Shown here: one piece after another, positions 7,976-16,794 of the stretch | Numbering within the stretch: position 1 is the first letter of the stretch | How the letters are laid out: each line of letters starts with the position of its first letter | NCBI GenBank assembly: GCA_965613685.1 | Contig: OZ277031.1 | Span: forward strand, 620,001-684,000 | Reading direction: 5' to 3' | Source: Methylotenera oryzisoli_B | Lineage (GTDB): Bacteria > Pseudomonadota > Gammaproteobacteria > Burkholderiales > Methylophilaceae | Length of the DNA: 64,000 nucleotides | Notes under the pieces: model-generated | Databases searched by the model: none | The model's input: the letters and a program-made list of their open reading frames with translations, nothing else | What the model was told of the DNA's origin: nothing | Program-made: the position numbers and the translations under genes

Positions 7976-9799
7976 ATGCTCGCTTGGTTCGAAAAACAAT
8001 TAAATCCATTTCCTGATAAAGAAATAGACTCGCCGCCCAAAGCGCTGTGGCCTTTTGTTTGGGCCTGCAGCAGTGGCTCGCGGCTGTTTATATTAGGCAT
8101 GACCTTGTTTACTGCTCTCATAGGCGGTTTTGAGGCCTTGTTGTTTGCCGCCATGGGTAAAGTGGTGGATTGGCTGGGTAAGAGTTCGCCAGAGACTTTC
8201 TGGAGCACCCAGCACGAGCACCTATTACTCTTGCTCACTTTGTTGTTGCTCAGCCCTTTGCTGATTGCCATGCAAACTTTGATTAAGCATCAAACCCTGG
8301 CCGGCAACTTCCCCATGCGTTTGCGTTGGCATTTCCATAGGCTGATGCTCAGTCAAAGCATGCATTTCTACCAAGACGAATTCGCCGGTAGGGTATCAGC
8401 CAAAGTGATGCAAACCGCATTGGCGGTGCGGGACATTTGGTTTATCGTGGCCGATATCTTGGTCTTCGTGACCATTTACTTTGTCACCATGGTGGCGGTA
8501 GTCGGCCATTTCAATAGCACGGTGATGCTGCCATTTTTAGTGTGGGTGGTGTGTTACTTAGGCTCCTTAAGTTACTTTGTGCCGCGTTTGGCCAAGGTGT
8601 CGCAAACGCAAGCCGACGCACGCTCCCTGATGACGGGGCGCATTACCGACGCCTACACCAACATCAGCACCGTTAAGTTGTTTTCTCACGCCGGTCGTGA
8701 GGCAGCTTACGCCAAATCCGCCATGCAGGAATTTTTGCACACCGTGCACGCGCAAATGCGCTACGTGTCTGGTGTGGAATTGATGAACCACGTGCTCAAT
8801 ATGCTGTTAATCATTGCCACCAGTGGCGTGGCTTTGTTGCTCTGGACCCGCGGCGAAGTCAGCGTAGGTGGGGTGGCGGCAGTCACCGCCATGGCGCTGC
8901 GTTTAAACGGTATCTCGCATTGGGTGATGTGGGAGATGACCAGCTTGTATGAGCAGATTGGAACCGCGCAAGACGGCGTAAACACCTTGTCGATTAGCCA
9001 ACAGATTAGCGATAGCGAAGGTGCGCAAGATTTACGGGTCAGTGCCGGGCGCATTGATTTGGAAAACTTGGATTTTTCTTATGGTGGCACTAAGCCGGTG
9101 CTGCAGGGATTGAATGTCAACATTCAGCCCGGCGAGAAGGTCGGTTTGGTAGGCCGTTCCGGGGCGGGTAAATCCACCGTGGTGAATTTATTGCTGCGGT
9201 TTTATGATGTGGAACATGGCCAAATTTTAATTGATGGCCAAGACATTAAGCAGGTCACGCAAAACAGCTTGCGCAGTCAGATAGGCATGGTCACGCAAGA
9301 CACTTCCTTGTTGCATCGCAGTGTGCGTGACAACATTTTATACGGCAGGCCCAATGCCACCGAAGCCGACATGGTGACGGCGGCCAAGCGTGCTGAGGCA
9401 CACGATTTTATTTTGGGTCTGGTCGATGCCAAAGGGCGCAAGGCTTACGATGCGCACGTCGGCGAGCGTGGTGTCAAGTTGTCCGGTGGTCAGCGTCAGC
9501 GCATTGCCATTGCCCGTGTGATGCTCAAAGACGCACCCATATTGTTGCTCGATGAAGCCACCAGTGCCTTGGATTCAGAGGTGGAGCAGGCCATACAAGC
9601 CAGCTTGTATAGCCTCATGCAAGGTAAAACTGTGGTGGCCATTGCCCATCGCTTGTCCACCATCGCCGCCATGGATAGGTTGATTGTGTTGGATCAAGGA
9701 CGCATTGTTGAAGAGGGCACGCACCGCAGTTTGCTCGCCAATAAGGGTTTGTATGCCAGCCTGTGGGCCCACCAAAGCGGTGGTTTCCTAGGGGAATAG
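7976..9799 (+). CDS. ABC exporter, fused membrane and ATPase domains
   Basis: Half-transporter of the MsbA/MdlB-like exporter class, acting as a dimer in the inner membrane. The N-terminal ~330 residues hold about six membrane segments (e.g. around residues 37-60, 80-100, 150-195, 265-285). The ATPase domain has Walker A GRSGAGKST (~393-401), Q-loop, signature LSGGQRQR (~502) and Walker B plus D-loop ILLLDEATSALDSE (~522-535), and an H-loop in VAIAHRLST, so it should be catalytically active. Substrate unknown; lipid, peptide or drug export are all possible. It does not overlap ispF and looks like its own unit. Repeats follow the stop codon. Confidence 0.88.
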   Translation: MLAWFEKQLNPFPDKEIDSPPKALWPFVWACSSGSRLFILGMTLFTALIGGFEALLFAAMGKVVDWLGKSSPETFWSTQHEHLLLLLTLLLLSPLLIAMQTLIKHQTLAGNFPMRLRWHFHRLMLSQSMHFYQDEFAGRVSAKVMQTALAVRDIWFIVADILVFVTIYFVTMVAVVGHFNSTVMLPFLVWVVCYLGSLSYFVPRLAKVSQTQADARSLMTGRITDAYTNISTVKLFSHAGREAAYAKSAMQEFLHTVHAQMRYVSGVELMNHVLNMLLIIATSGVALLLWTRGEVSVGGVAAVTAMALRLNGISHWVMWEMTSLYEQIGTAQDGVNTLSISQQISDSEGAQDLRVSAGRIDLENLDFSYGGTKPVLQGLNVNIQPGEKVGLVGRSGAGKSTVVNLLLRFYDVEHGQILIDGQDIKQVTQNSLRSQIGMVTQDTSLLHRSVRDNILYGRPNATEADMVTAAKRAEAHDFILGLVDAKGRKAYDAHVGERGVKLSGGQRQRIAIARVMLKDAPILLLDEATSALDSEVEQAIQASLYSLMQGKTVVAIAHRLSTIAAMDRLIVLDQGRIVEEGTHRSLLANKGLYASLWAHQSGGFLGE

Positions 9800-9821
9800 G
9801 ATTTTTTATTTAAATTTCTTC

Positions 9822-9888
9822 ACCACAGAGGCACAGGGACACAGAGAAAACCTAAAAACAAGCTTAGGTAGGTCGGGATTTATCCCGA
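9822..9888. repeat. Composite CACAGAG / TCGGGAT repeat, second copy
   Basis: A CTTCACCACAGAGGCAC-type unit, an AAAACCTAAAAAC linker, then AGGTAGG and the palindrome TCGGGATTTATCCCGA (9873-9888). Same parts as 5451-5519, with the palindrome block inverted. Confidence 0.75.
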
Positions 9889-9971
9889 AAAAAGCCATAA
9901 AACTGTCTCAGCTCAACAATCGTAACTCCACCCCGGTTAGCCTGAAGAGCGACATCACCAGTTTTTGACCT

Positions 9972-9993
9972 TCTCCTTGCCTCAGTGTCTCTG
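9972..9993. repeat. Reverse-oriented CACAGAG unit
   Basis: Partial reverse complement of the repeat unit (TTCTCCTTGCC then TCAGTGTCTCTGTGG, roughly 9972-9996) just before the Smr gene end. With the copy at 9822 it makes a head-to-head pair about 120 nt apart, like the pair at 3971-4123. The 9800-10003 gap between convergent genes holds no other clear signal. Confidence 0.6.
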
Positions 9994-10003
9994 TGGTCGG
10001 GTT

Positions 10004-10552
10004 TTAGGCCTTGAGTAAGACAATCACGGCGCCGCTGCCACCGTCTTGTTTTTTGGCTTCAGCGTAGGCGATCACCTCGTCTTTTTGCATCAACCAACCA
10101 CGCAATTTATGTTTGAGTATGGGTTCGCGATTGCGTGAGCCCAAGCCCTTGCCATGCACGATGCGCACACAGCGTATGCCGCGTTTTTTACAATCGCTGA
10201 TGAAGTTAGAGACCAGTAACCTTGCCTCGTCACTGATTAAGCCATGCAAATCCACGTGGGCTTGCACCACCCATTTGCCTTTGCGCAGTTTTCTTAAGAT
10301 GTCTGGGGTGTGGCCGTCACGTAAATACAGCAGCTCTTCACCCGTCTCCAATTCGTAGGCAGGGATGTAATGGTCAGACAGGGAGTCCACCAAAGCTTGT
10401 TGTTCGTCGCGCAAGAATTGCTTGGGGATGGGCTTGGGTTTTTTGGCCTGGTGCACGGCTCGCACAGGCACGCTCAGCGGCCTAACGTCTTGCACCGCAA
10501 GTGAAAATAATTCCGCTGAGTCGTCGTCTGATTGCGCCACTGCACTACCCAT
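10004..10552 (-). CDS. Smr/MutS2-domain protein (SmrB-like)
   Basis: Protein of 182 aa with a C-terminal Smr domain, a fold with nicking or RNA-cleaving activity in MutS2 and SmrB-type proteins. The key motifs are D101-LHG (in AHVDLHGLISDEARLLVSNFI) and H133-GKG (in RCVRIVHGKGLGSR), followed by KLRGWL and an AYAEAKKQDGGSGAVIVLL end. The N-terminal ~95 residues are charged and match the SmrB-like arrangement. In E. coli SmrB cleaves mRNA between collided ribosomes; that role is an inference here. It lies 41 nt downstream of trxB on the same strand and is likely co-transcribed. Confidence 0.88.
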   Translation of the reverse strand: MGSAVAQSDDDSAELFSLAVQDVRPLSVPVRAVHQAKKPKPIPKQFLRDEQQALVDSLSDHYIPAYELETGEELLYLRDGHTPDILRKLRKGKWVVQAHVDLHGLISDEARLLVSNFISDCKKRGIRCVRIVHGKGLGSRNREPILKHKLRGWLMQKDEVIAYAEAKKQDGGSGAVIVLLKA

Positions 10553-10593
10553 ATACTTGATTTATTGACGATAGTTACATCGCCCATAGGCAC

Positions 10594-11544
10594 TTACTTT
10601 AAGTGGTCTAAATAGCGCTCTGCATCCAAGGCCGCCATGCAGCCGCTGCCAGCACTGGTGATGGCTTGGCGGTAGATGTGGTCTTGCACGTCGCCCGCGG
10701 CAAACACGCCAGGCACGCTGGTGGCCGTGGCATTGCCGGCACGACCCATTTGCGTGACGATGTAACCGCCTTCCATATCCAATTGGCCAGCAAAAATATC
10801 GGTGTTGGGTTTATGGCCGATGGCAATGAACACGCCCATTAAGGCGATGTCTTTGGTGCTGCCATCGTTGGCATTTTTTAGACGCATACCGGTTACGCCG
10901 CTGTCGTCGCCCAAGACTTCATCAAGCGTTTGGTAGGTTTCTAAGACGATTTTACCTTCGGCCACACGCTCGTGTAATTTGTCGATCAAGATCGCTTCGG
11001 CTTTAAATTTATCGCGCCTGTGCACCAAGGTGACCTTGCTGGCGATGTTGGATAAATACAAGGCTTCTTCGACGGCGGTGTTGCCGCCACCAATCACCGC
11101 TACCGGTTGATTGCGGTAAAAGAAGCCGTCGCAGGTGGCGCAGGCAGACACGCCTTTGCCGCTGAATTTTTCTTCGCTAGGTAGGCCCAGGTACTTGGCT
11201 GAGGCGCCGGTCGCAATAATTAAGGCATCGCAAGTGTATTCGCCGCTGTCGCCGACTAGGCGTATGGGTTTTTCATTTAAATGCGTGGTGTGGATGTGAT
11301 CAAACACCATTTCCGTATTGAAGCGCTCGGCGTGCTTTTGAAAGCGCGCCATCAATTCTGGACCTTGCACGCCATCGGCATCGGCAGGCCAATTGTCCAC
11401 TTCGGTGGTGGTCATTAATTGGCCACCTTGCGCGATGCCGGTGATTAAAACGGGGTTGAGGTTGGCACGCGCTGCATAAACCGCAGCGGAGTAGCCGGCA
11501 GGGCCAGAACCTAAAATGAGTAATTGCGCGTGACGTGTTGCCAT
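10594..11544 (-). CDS. trxB: Thioredoxin reductase
   Basis: FAD/NADPH enzyme that reduces thioredoxin. FAD motif GSGPAGYSAAVYAARA is near residue 12, the redox pair is C135-A-T-C138-D, and the NADPH motif VIGGGNTAVEEALYLSNIA and the C-terminal GVFAAGDVQDHIYRQAITSAGSGCMAALDAERYL block are all present. 316 aa fits the low-molecular-weight bacterial form. The start ATG has AAGG upstream. It is transcribed away from ftsK, across a 196-nt shared promoter region. Confidence 0.97.
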   Translation of the reverse strand: MATRHAQLLILGSGPAGYSAAVYAARANLNPVLITGIAQGGQLMTTTEVDNWPADADGVQGPELMARFQKHAERFNTEMVFDHIHTTHLNEKPIRLVGDSGEYTCDALIIATGASAKYLGLPSEEKFSGKGVSACATCDGFFYRNQPVAVIGGGNTAVEEALYLSNIASKVTLVHRRDKFKAEAILIDKLHERVAEGKIVLETYQTLDEVLGDDSGVTGMRLKNANDGSTKDIALMGVFIAIGHKPNTDIFAGQLDMEGGYIVTQMGRAGNATATSVPGVFAAGDVQDHIYRQAITSAGSGCMAALDAERYLDHLK

Positions 11545-11696
11545 GGTTAAAACCTTTACTAAATAGCGTATGAAAAAGTGGCTTGCGTTAATGCTGCAAT
11601 AGAGGCAAAAAACCGGAGAAAATTCACCTAAAAAAGCCAGTAAAACGCAGTTAATGATAGATAGATATTGTATTAGCTACTAAGCGACTTTGATAC

Positions 11697-11705
11697 TGCT
11701 ATAAT
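11697..11705 (+). promoter_or_regulatory. Extended -10 promoter for ftsK
   Basis: TGCTATAAT at 11697-11705 is a perfect extended -10 element 36 nt before the ftsK start. No good -35 lies 16-18 nt upstream, which extended -10 promoters do not need. Expected start near 11712. Confidence 0.6.
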
Positions 11706-11740
11706 TAAATTTAACGACTAATTTGTAAGGTTTTACTATC

Positions 11741-14047
11741 TTGTTTTTCAAAAAAAAATCCACTCCAGTGAATGCGCGTCGCGCCGTTGAAGTCGCTGCA
11801 ACCCCAACCATCAGTAACAAATTAGTAAAAGAAGCATGGTGGCTGGGTTTGGTCTTGGCTGGCCTTTACATAGTCGTCATTTTGGCCACTTACCACCGGG
11901 AAGACCCCTCTTGGTCACACATGGCAGCCGAAAATGCCATTGTGCAAAATGGCGGTGGTTATGTCGGTGCGTGGGTGTCGGACATGATGCTGTACCTATT
12001 CGGTTTTTCCGCATGGTGGTGGGCAGTATTGGCCTTTTACGCCATGTGGTTGGTCTATTTAAAACTGGAAGTGGTGGAGGGCAGCAACAAACCCTTTTTA
12101 CTGTTTAATTTTATTGGCTTTGCCATATTGTTGACGGCCTCCAGCGCCTTGGAGGCCGGCCATTTAGTCAGCTTGCCTGCGTCTGTGCCGGATGAGGCGG
12201 GTGGTATGTTGGGCGTGGCCGTGGATGGCTTGTTGCGCAGTCTATTTGGCTATACCGGTTCTACCATGATGTTGTTGGCCATGTTGGTGGTCGGCTTTAG
12301 CTTATTTACCGGTTGGTCATGGATCATGCTGACGGAAAAATTCGGTGCCGGCTTGATCAATAGCTACCAATGGGCTATGTATAAATGGCAAGATTGGCAA
12401 GACCGCAAAGCCGGTAAAGCGGTGGAGTTGGAGCGTGCTGAATTCGTTGAAACCGAGCGCAAGCGGGTGGAAACCCGCGAGCCGGTGTTTATAGAACCGC
12501 CGGTGGTTGAGATTGCCCAAAGCGCCCGTGCGCAGAAAGAGAAGCAAGCACCGTTATTTGAAGCCTTGCCCGATTCCGCTTTGCCACCTATCCATTTGTT
12601 GGACGAGCCCACAGGCAGCGTCGAGTTGCCCGCTGCTGAAACCTTGGATTTCACCTCGCGATTGATCGAGCGCAAGCTGATGGACTTTGGCATAGAGGTT
12701 AAAGTCTTGACTGCGCAACCCGGCCCAGTGATTACCCGTTTTGAATTGGAGCCGGCAGCCGGAGTGAAGGGCAGTCAAATTACCAATCTGATTAAAGATT
12801 TAGCACGGGCCTTGTCGGTGGTGAGTGTGCGTGTGGTGGAAACCATACCCGGCAAAACCTGCATGGGTTTAGAGATACCCAATCCTAAGCGGCAAATTGT
12901 TTACCTGTCTGAGATTATGGGCAGCCAGGCCTATGCCGATGTTAGGTCACCTTTAGCCATTTGCTTGGGTAAAGACATTGCCGGCAACCCAGCGGTAGCG
13001 GATTTAGCCAAAATGCCACATGTCTTGGTGGCCGGAACCACCGGTTCAGGTAAATCAGTGGCCATTAACGCTTTGATCTTAAGTTGGCTATACAAGGCCG
13101 ATGCCAGTCAAGTGCGTTTGATATTGATCGATCCAAAAATGTTGGAGTTGTCGGTCTACGAAGGCATTCCGCATTTGTTGGCGCCAGTGGTAACCGACAT
13201 GCGCCAAGCCGGCAGCGCCTTAAATTGGTGTGTGGCGGAAATGGAGCGGCGCTATAAATTGATGTCCATGTTGGGTGTGCGCAACTTGGCCGGCTACAAC
13301 CAAAAAATACGCGATGCCGAAAAAGCCGGTGAGAAAATTCCGCACCCATTCAGCCTAACCCCGGATGAGCCAGAGTCCTTAACTGAATTGCCTTTGATTG
13401 TGGTGGTGATTGATGAGCTGGCCGATTTAATGATGGTGGTGGGTAAAAAAGTAGAAGAACTGATTGCGCGCCTAGCGCAAAAAGCCCGTGCTTCCGGCAT
13501 ACACTTGGTGTTGGCTACCCAACGCCCATCGGTAGACGTGATCACCGGTTTAATTAAAGCCAACGTGCCTACCCGTATTTCATTCCAGGTTTCCAGCAAA
13601 ATTGATTCACGCACTATCCTAGATCAAATGGGCGCTGAAGCCCTGCTGGGTCAAGGCGATATGCTGTATATGCCACCGGGTACGGGGTACCCAGTGCGTA
13701 TCCATGGGGCTTTTGTTTCCGATCAAGAGGTGCATAAGGTAGTGAATTACCTTAAAGCGCAAGGCGGACCGAATTACGTGGACGGCATTTTAACCAATGA
13801 AGCGGAAGAAGGCGGGGCCGATTTTGGCGACAGCGCTGGGTCTAACGAAGTGGATCCCTTGTACGATGAAGCCGTGGCCATCGTGCTTAAAACACGTCGC
13901 GCCAGCATTTCCGGTGTGCAGCGTCAATTGCGCATAGGTTATAACCGCGCTGCTCGTCTAATTGAAGACATGGAGCGAGCCGGTTTGGTGTCCAGCATGC
14001 AAAGCAATGGCAACCGTGAAGTCATTGCGCCTCATCACGAAGCCTAA
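11741..14047 (+). CDS. ftsK: DNA translocase FtsK
   Basis: Septum-anchored DNA pump that clears chromosome ends and drives dimer resolution at division. Four or more membrane segments lie in residues ~35-200 (FtsK_4TM), followed by a short charged linker (~210-300). The alpha/beta motor has Walker A GTTGSGKS (~432-439) and Walker B LIVVVIDELADLMM. The C-terminal gamma winged helix (DPLYDEAVAIVLKTRRASISGVQRQLRIGYNRAARLIEDMERAGLVS) reads KOPS sites. At 768 aa it is a short-linker FtsK. The start is TTG (TTG TTT TTC AAA) with AAGG upstream; there is no ATG near. lolA follows after 42 nt. Confidence 0.96.
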   Translation: MFFKKKSTPVNARRAVEVAATPTISNKLVKEAWWLGLVLAGLYIVVILATYHREDPSWSHMAAENAIVQNGGGYVGAWVSDMMLYLFGFSAWWWAVLAFYAMWLVYLKLEVVEGSNKPFLLFNFIGFAILLTASSALEAGHLVSLPASVPDEAGGMLGVAVDGLLRSLFGYTGSTMMLLAMLVVGFSLFTGWSWIMLTEKFGAGLINSYQWAMYKWQDWQDRKAGKAVELERAEFVETERKRVETREPVFIEPPVVEIAQSARAQKEKQAPLFEALPDSALPPIHLLDEPTGSVELPAAETLDFTSRLIERKLMDFGIEVKVLTAQPGPVITRFELEPAAGVKGSQITNLIKDLARALSVVSVRVVETIPGKTCMGLEIPNPKRQIVYLSEIMGSQAYADVRSPLAICLGKDIAGNPAVADLAKMPHVLVAGTTGSGKSVAINALILSWLYKADASQVRLILIDPKMLELSVYEGIPHLLAPVVTDMRQAGSALNWCVAEMERRYKLMSMLGVRNLAGYNQKIRDAEKAGEKIPHPFSLTPDEPESLTELPLIVVVIDELADLMMVVGKKVEELIARLAQKARASGIHLVLATQRPSVDVITGLIKANVPTRISFQVSSKIDSRTILDQMGAEALLGQGDMLYMPPGTGYPVRIHGAFVSDQEVHKVVNYLKAQGGPNYVDGILTNEAEEGGADFGDSAGSNEVDPLYDEAVAIVLKTRRASISGVQRQLRIGYNRAARLIEDMERAGLVSSMQSNGNREVIAPHHEA

Positions 14048-14089
14048 TGGCTGGTGATTTCCTACCGTAGTTAAATTGAGTTTTCAGCC

Positions 14090-14710
14090 ATGCATAAATT
14101 AAACACCAGCTTATTCTTAAGCCTGATGCTGTTGCCATTAATTGGGCTGGCAGATGGCATCAGTAGCCTGACTAAGTTTTACCAAGAAACGCAAGCCATG
14201 CAAGCCGATTTTTACCAGGTGGTGACGGACAAAAAAGGCAATAAGATTCAGGAAGTATACGGTCACATGCAATTGCAACGCCCAAATAAATTTCGTTGGG
14301 ATTACGACCGGCCTTTTGAGCAGCAAATCATCAGTGACGGCAAGCAGGTTTGGTTGTACGACACCGAGTTGGCGCAAGTCACGGTGCGCGCCTTAAGCAA
14401 TGCTTTAGGCTCCAGCCCGGCGGCTTTATTGGCCGGCGAGCGTGGTTTAGAAAGCAGCTTTAAGTTGGTCAACGCCTACCGCAAAGATAAGCTGGATTGG
14501 GTGAGCAGTCAGCCCAAAGACAGCGACGCCGGCTTTAATAAAATTTCATTGGGTTTCAAGGACGACAGCCTGCAAGCCATGGATTTGCTGGACAGTTTTG
14601 GCCATCAAACCCGCATCGTGTTTAGCCAGGTTAAAGTTAATCCTAAAATGGACCCGCGCGCTTTTGTCTTTAAGGTGCCTAAGGGCATCGATGTGGTGGG
14701 GGATAAGTAG
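14090..14710 (+). CDS. lolA: Outer-membrane lipoprotein carrier LolA
   Basis: Periplasmic chaperone that carries lipoproteins from LolCDE to the outer membrane. Signal peptide at residues 1-~20 (LFLSLMLLPLIGLA). The mature part follows the LolA pattern: LTKFYQETQAMQADFYQVV, a hydrophobic-cavity strand RPNKFRWDYDRPFEQQIISDGKQVWLYDTELAQVTVR, SSPAALLAG, and a C-terminal PRAFVFKVPKGIDVV strand. 206 aa is normal. It sits between ftsK and a FecR-like gene; the ftsK-lolA-rarA-serS order is common in proteobacteria. Confidence 0.93.
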   Translation: MHKLNTSLFLSLMLLPLIGLADGISSLTKFYQETQAMQADFYQVVTDKKGNKIQEVYGHMQLQRPNKFRWDYDRPFEQQIISDGKQVWLYDTELAQVTVRALSNALGSSPAALLAGERGLESSFKLVNAYRKDKLDWVSSQPKDSDAGFNKISLGFKDDSLQAMDLLDSFGHQTRIVFSQVKVNPKMDPRAFVFKVPKGIDVVGDK

Positions 14711-14712
14711 CG

Positions 14713-15393
14713 TTGACCTGGCAAAAATTGCTGTTGGCCAGCTTGCTGGCGTGCTTGCTAAGCAGTCCTGCGCTGGCTGATGGCCAATTGACCCAGTTAA
14801 CGGGTAAGGTGCGTGTGAAAAAAGCCATTGGTAGTTTGGTCGATGCGAAGAAGGGCATGGCCGTGCGGCAAGGTGACAGCCTAATTACCGGCGACGACGG
14901 TTACGTGCGTGTGTTGATGAGCGATGGCGGGCAAATGGTGCTGCGTTCAAACACAGAGATTAAAATTGACGCCTACCATTTTGAGCAAGAGCAACCCGAT
15001 CAGGATCGCTTTGTTTTTTCTGCATTGAAAGGTGGCTTGCGGGCCGTCACTGGCTTAATCAGTAAGCGCGGCAAGCGCGATGCCTATCAGGCCAATACGC
15101 ACACGGCGACCATAGGCATACGCGGCACTGAATACGACCTACGCGTTTGCGAACCAAGGCCGGATAAAAAGAACGATTGCGATGGGCTGGCGGAAGGGGC
15201 GTATTTGGCCGTGATAGTTGGCGCCATCGTGGTAACGAATGAGCTAGGTTACGTGGATTTAATGACCGGCCAATTTGGCTTTGCGCCACCGAATTTACCA
15301 CCTGTCATTCTAACGCGGGACCCTGGCGTGAGTTTTATGTTGCCAGCCGGTTTGGATGGCGAGGATGACGGGGCCTTAGAATGCAGCATTTAA
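14713..15393 (+). CDS. Secreted FecR-domain protein
   Basis: Exported protein of 226 aa with a signal peptide (LLLASLLACLLSSPALA, residues ~5-22) and a single FecR-type domain (~25-150): GKVRVKKAIGSL, VRQGDSLITGDDGYVRVLMSDGGQMVLRSNTEIKID, and the THTATIGIRGTEYDLRVC strand that marks the family. The tail is Pro- and Gly-rich with an acidic end. It is not linked to a sigma factor or TonB receptor, so a FecR anti-sigma role is unlikely; it probably works as a periplasmic or surface protein. The start is TTG two nt after the lolA stop, so it is translationally close to lolA. Function unknown. A Cys pair (C172/C181 region) may form a disulfide. Confidence 0.8.
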   Translation: MTWQKLLLASLLACLLSSPALADGQLTQLTGKVRVKKAIGSLVDAKKGMAVRQGDSLITGDDGYVRVLMSDGGQMVLRSNTEIKIDAYHFEQEQPDQDRFVFSALKGGLRAVTGLISKRGKRDAYQANTHTATIGIRGTEYDLRVCEPRPDKKNDCDGLAEGAYLAVIVGAIVVTNELGYVDLMTGQFGFAPPNLPPVILTRDPGVSFMLPAGLDGEDDGALECSI

Positions 15394-15435
15394 AGCAAGG
15401 CTACAATAGGAGCTTGCATAAAGTGACGACACAGC

Positions 15436-16746
15436 ATGTCCATTGATTTATTTGCAGCCCCTAGCCCAGTTGCACCGCTGGCTGAACAGTTGCGACCCAC
15501 TACCCTAGATGAGGTGGTGGGGCAATCGCATTTGTTGGCAGCCAACAAGCCGCTGCGCTTGGCTTTTCAGTCCGGCAAACTGCCGTCCATGATATTGTGG
15601 GGGCCGCCTGGCGTGGGTAAAACCACTTTGGCTAGATTGATAGCCAACACCGCCGATGCCGACTTTATTCCTATTTCAGCGGTTTTATCCGGCATTAAAG
15701 ACATCCGTGAGGCCGTGGAGCGGGCCGAGCACACCTTGCAGCAATCCGGTCGCAAAACCATTTTGTTTGTGGACGAGGTGCACCGCTTTAATAAGGGTCA
15801 GCAAGATGCCTTTTTGCCGTATGTGGAGAGTGGCCTCATTACCTTTATCGGCGCCACCACAGAGAATCCCTCGTTTGAGGTCAACAGTGCGCTATTAAGC
15901 CGTTCGCAAGTGTTTGTCTTGAACGCTTTGTCCGATGAGGAATTAGGCGTTTTGCTGGATAGGGCGCAAGCCTTGGTAGCGGCTAAAGTTGATGTGAGTG
16001 CGGAAGCGCGCGAGCAGATCATCTCTTATGCCGATGGCGACGCGCGCCGATTGCTAAACTTTTTAGAAGGTTTGTTCAATGCGGCAGACAGTGCCGGGGT
16101 AACGGCCATCGATCTGGCCTTTTTACAAACCACCATGGCCAGCAAGATGCGTCGCTTTGATAAGGGTGGCGAGGCATTTTACGATCAGATTTCGGCTTTG
16201 CATAAATCGGTGCGCGGTTCCAATCCGGATGCCGCCTTGTATTGGTTTTTACGCATGCTAGATGGCGGTGCCGATCCCTTGTATTTAGGCCGACGCATAG
16301 TGCGCATGGCCATAGAAGACATTGGTTTGGCCGATCCACGGGCACAAAGCATGTGCTTGGAGGCCTGTCAGATTTTTGAGCGTTTGGGCACGCCTGAAGG
16401 CGAGTTAGCCTTGGCTAACGCGGTTATTTATTTGGCCGTGGCACCGAAAAGCAACGCGGCTTACCAAGCTTACAATCAAGCCAAGGCTTTTGTCGCCAAC
16501 GGCGACTCCAGCCCCGTGCCTTTGCACCTCAGAAACGCGCCCACCAAACTCATGAAAGACTTGGACTACGGCAAGGCCTACCGTTATGCCCATAATGAAC
16601 CGGAGGCTTATGCGGCTGGGGTAGATTATTTCCCGGATGGATTAACGCCGCCGCCATTTTATATCCCCACGCCGCGCGGCTTAGAAGGTAAAATTACGGA
16701 AAAATTAGCGCACTTACGTGATTTGGATAAAAAAGCAAAAAAATAG
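15436..16746 (+). CDS. rarA: Replication-associated recombination protein A (RarA/MgsA)
   Basis: AAA+ ATPase related to clamp-loader and RuvB ATPases that acts at stalled forks. PLAEQLRPTTLDEVVGQSHLL opens the domain, Walker A is GPPGVGKTT (56-64), Walker B is ILFVDEVHRFNKGQQDAFLP, and sensor 1 is FIGATTENPSFEVNSALLSRSQVF. The C-terminal tetramerisation domain has KSVRGSNPDAALYWFLRMLDGGADPLYLGRRIVRMAIEDIGLADP. 436 aa is typical. serS follows after 48 nt, as in many proteobacteria. Confidence 0.96.
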   Translation: MSIDLFAAPSPVAPLAEQLRPTTLDEVVGQSHLLAANKPLRLAFQSGKLPSMILWGPPGVGKTTLARLIANTADADFIPISAVLSGIKDIREAVERAEHTLQQSGRKTILFVDEVHRFNKGQQDAFLPYVESGLITFIGATTENPSFEVNSALLSRSQVFVLNALSDEELGVLLDRAQALVAAKVDVSAEAREQIISYADGDARRLLNFLEGLFNAADSAGVTAIDLAFLQTTMASKMRRFDKGGEAFYDQISALHKSVRGSNPDAALYWFLRMLDGGADPLYLGRRIVRMAIEDIGLADPRAQSMCLEACQIFERLGTPEGELALANAVIYLAVAPKSNAAYQAYNQAKAFVANGDSSPVPLHLRNAPTKLMKDLDYGKAYRYAHNEPEAYAAGVDYFPDGLTPPPFYIPTPRGLEGKITEKLAHLRDLDKKAKK

Positions 16747-16794
16747 CTCAATTGGCCGCTTAGAGCCAAGTGATATAAGGTTTAGGATCAGACT

